From Symmachiella dynata (lineage in GTDB: Bacteria > Planctomycetota > Planctomycetia > Planctomycetales > Planctomycetaceae): a DNA stretch of 64,000 nt. The position numbers and the translations under genes are program-made. How positions within the stretch are numbered: the first letter of the stretch is position 1; every line of letters starts with the position of its first letter. The notes under the pieces were generated by a model that saw nothing but the letters and a program-made list of their open reading frames with translations, ran no database searches and had not been told where the DNA came from. The DNA is taken from positions 3,649,001-3,713,000 of the forward strand of contig NZ_CP036276.1 of NCBI RefSeq assembly GCF_007747995.1, written 5' to 3'. This document shows positions 63,531 to 64,000 of the stretch, one piece after another.

Positions 63531-64000
63531 ATGCCCAAACGACGAGCCCAACGTCAACGCAAGAAAACCCCAAGCAAAACTCCCAAAACTACCCGTCCCG
63601 AGGCGAAAAATCGTCGGCAGCCGCCTCCGAGAAGAACAGCGGCCGATCGTCTGGGGCGTCGATTTGACGCAGTTCCGGACCGTATCGACATACGTGATTG
63701 GGTGTATCGCCCACACCTTTCGAGCCTTCCCGATGTGCTAATTAACTGCGACAGTGTGCCGGGCATTCTCGATCAAGGCAACGAAGGCGCATGCACGGGG
63801 TTTGCCTTGGCGGCAGTCATCAATTTTTTGTTGATGCGCAGAAACCGCCGGCGATTCGTCAGCTGTCGCATGCTTTACGAGATGGCTCGTCGCTACGACG
63901 AATGGCCTGGAGAACAATACGAAGGCTCGTCCGCACGAGGGGCAATGAAAGGCTGGGTTTCACACGGGGTCTGTTCGTCAGATTCATGGCCAGATGACCT
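63531..64000 (+). CDS. C1-family (papain-like) cysteine peptidase, 3' end outside window
   Basis: The frame from the ATG at 63531 is open to the last base (about 156 codons). A very basic N terminus (MPKRRAQRQRKKTPSK) is followed at about residues 79-92 by the papain active-site region ILDQGNEGACTGFALAA, with DQGN and Cys in the canonical relation DQGxxGACxGFA, then SCRMLYEMARRYDEWPGE and EGSSARGAMKGW, typical of C1-like bacterial peptidases. Its His and Asn lie beyond the window. Such peptidases in planctomycetes often carry C-terminal partner domains, so the full gene may be longer. It follows the terminase in the same direction and may be element cargo. Confidence 0.8.
   Translation, partial: MPKRRAQRQRKKTPSKTPKTTRPEAKNRRQPPPRRTAADRLGRRFDAVPDRIDIRDWVYRPHLSSLPDVLINCDSVPGILDQGNEGACTGFALAAVINFLLMRRNRRRFVSCRMLYEMARRYDEWPGEQYEGSSARGAMKGWVSHGVCSSDSWPDD

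Noticed and set aside
63188-63538. Minus-strand frame of 116 codons after the terminase
   Set aside because: It overlaps the peptidase start and shows no ribosome-binding site or domain.
1-64000. CRISPR array, rRNA operon or IS element with transposase
   Set aside because: I found no evenly spaced short repeats, no rRNA segments and no transposase-like protein in the window.

Overview
The window looks like chromosomal DNA of a Planctomycetota bacterium. The support is the gene families rather than a marker gene: tandem TPR-SPINDLY glycosyltransferases, a very large coiled-coil membrane protein next to VWA/BatA-type proteins, many secreted hydrolases with signal peptides, a KAS-ACP-FAD oxidoreductase trio, a DUF2924-recombinase-HTH trio, and repeats of kinds often seen in these genomes. 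Genus cannot be fixed from what is visible.

Core region, 1-35085. It opens inside a sodium-pump decarboxylase beta subunit, followed by a biotin-carrying carboxyltransferase subunit (1-2794). Next come a secreted penicillin-acylase-family enzyme (3008-5143) and a cell-envelope block transcribed outward from about 12.3 kb: a VWA membrane protein, a giant coiled-coil membrane protein and a Pro/Gln-rich secreted protein on the minus strand, and a BatA-like protein on the plus strand. Three tandem TPR glycosyltransferases whose ends overlap by 4 bases follow (14502-20349), meeting a zinc-ribbon membrane protein tail to tail. A fatty-acid-like module (KAS, ACP, CrtI-like oxidoreductase) spans 21867-25013. 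Guanine deaminase with a monooxygenase-domain membrane protein, a pseudouridine synthase coupled to a PyrK-like protein, a C45 peptidase, a sialidase-like protein, an amidinotransferase, a STAS/HATPase anti-sigma pair and tRNA-Asn complete this part.

Copper/silver efflux island, 35572-47322, all on the minus strand: CusA, CusB with two metal-binding motifs, a Cys-rich protein, a Tat-exported multicopper oxidase, two TolC-type lipoproteins and a small Cys-rich secreted protein. A decayed C-terminal fragment of a further TolC gene lies between the oxidase and the Cys-rich protein. It suggests that the oxidase block was inserted into, or recombined with, an older efflux operon.

Prophage-like or integrative element, about 48059 to beyond the window end. 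A minus-strand operon (small protein, DUF2924, large serine recombinase, HTH protein) faces a plus-strand module: unknown protein, sigma-like factor, Zn-ribbon/Toprim primase, XPD/DinG-like helicase, an HTH-ParB-Spo11/TopoVI-A-like fusion, a ParB-domain methyltransferase, DUF1937, a small HTH protein and a large terminase. A lysine-rich HARE-HTH protein sits on the opposite strand. No portal, capsid or tail gene is visible; the next gene is a papain-like peptidase cut by the window end.

The most unusual items are the ParB-TopoVI-A-like fusion (56603-58183), the primase/iron-sulfur-helicase pair in which the Walker A motif is on one polypeptide and the remaining helicase motifs are on the next (53509-56378), and a terminase whose N-terminal domain is echoed by the small protein encoded just upstream (60396-62886).
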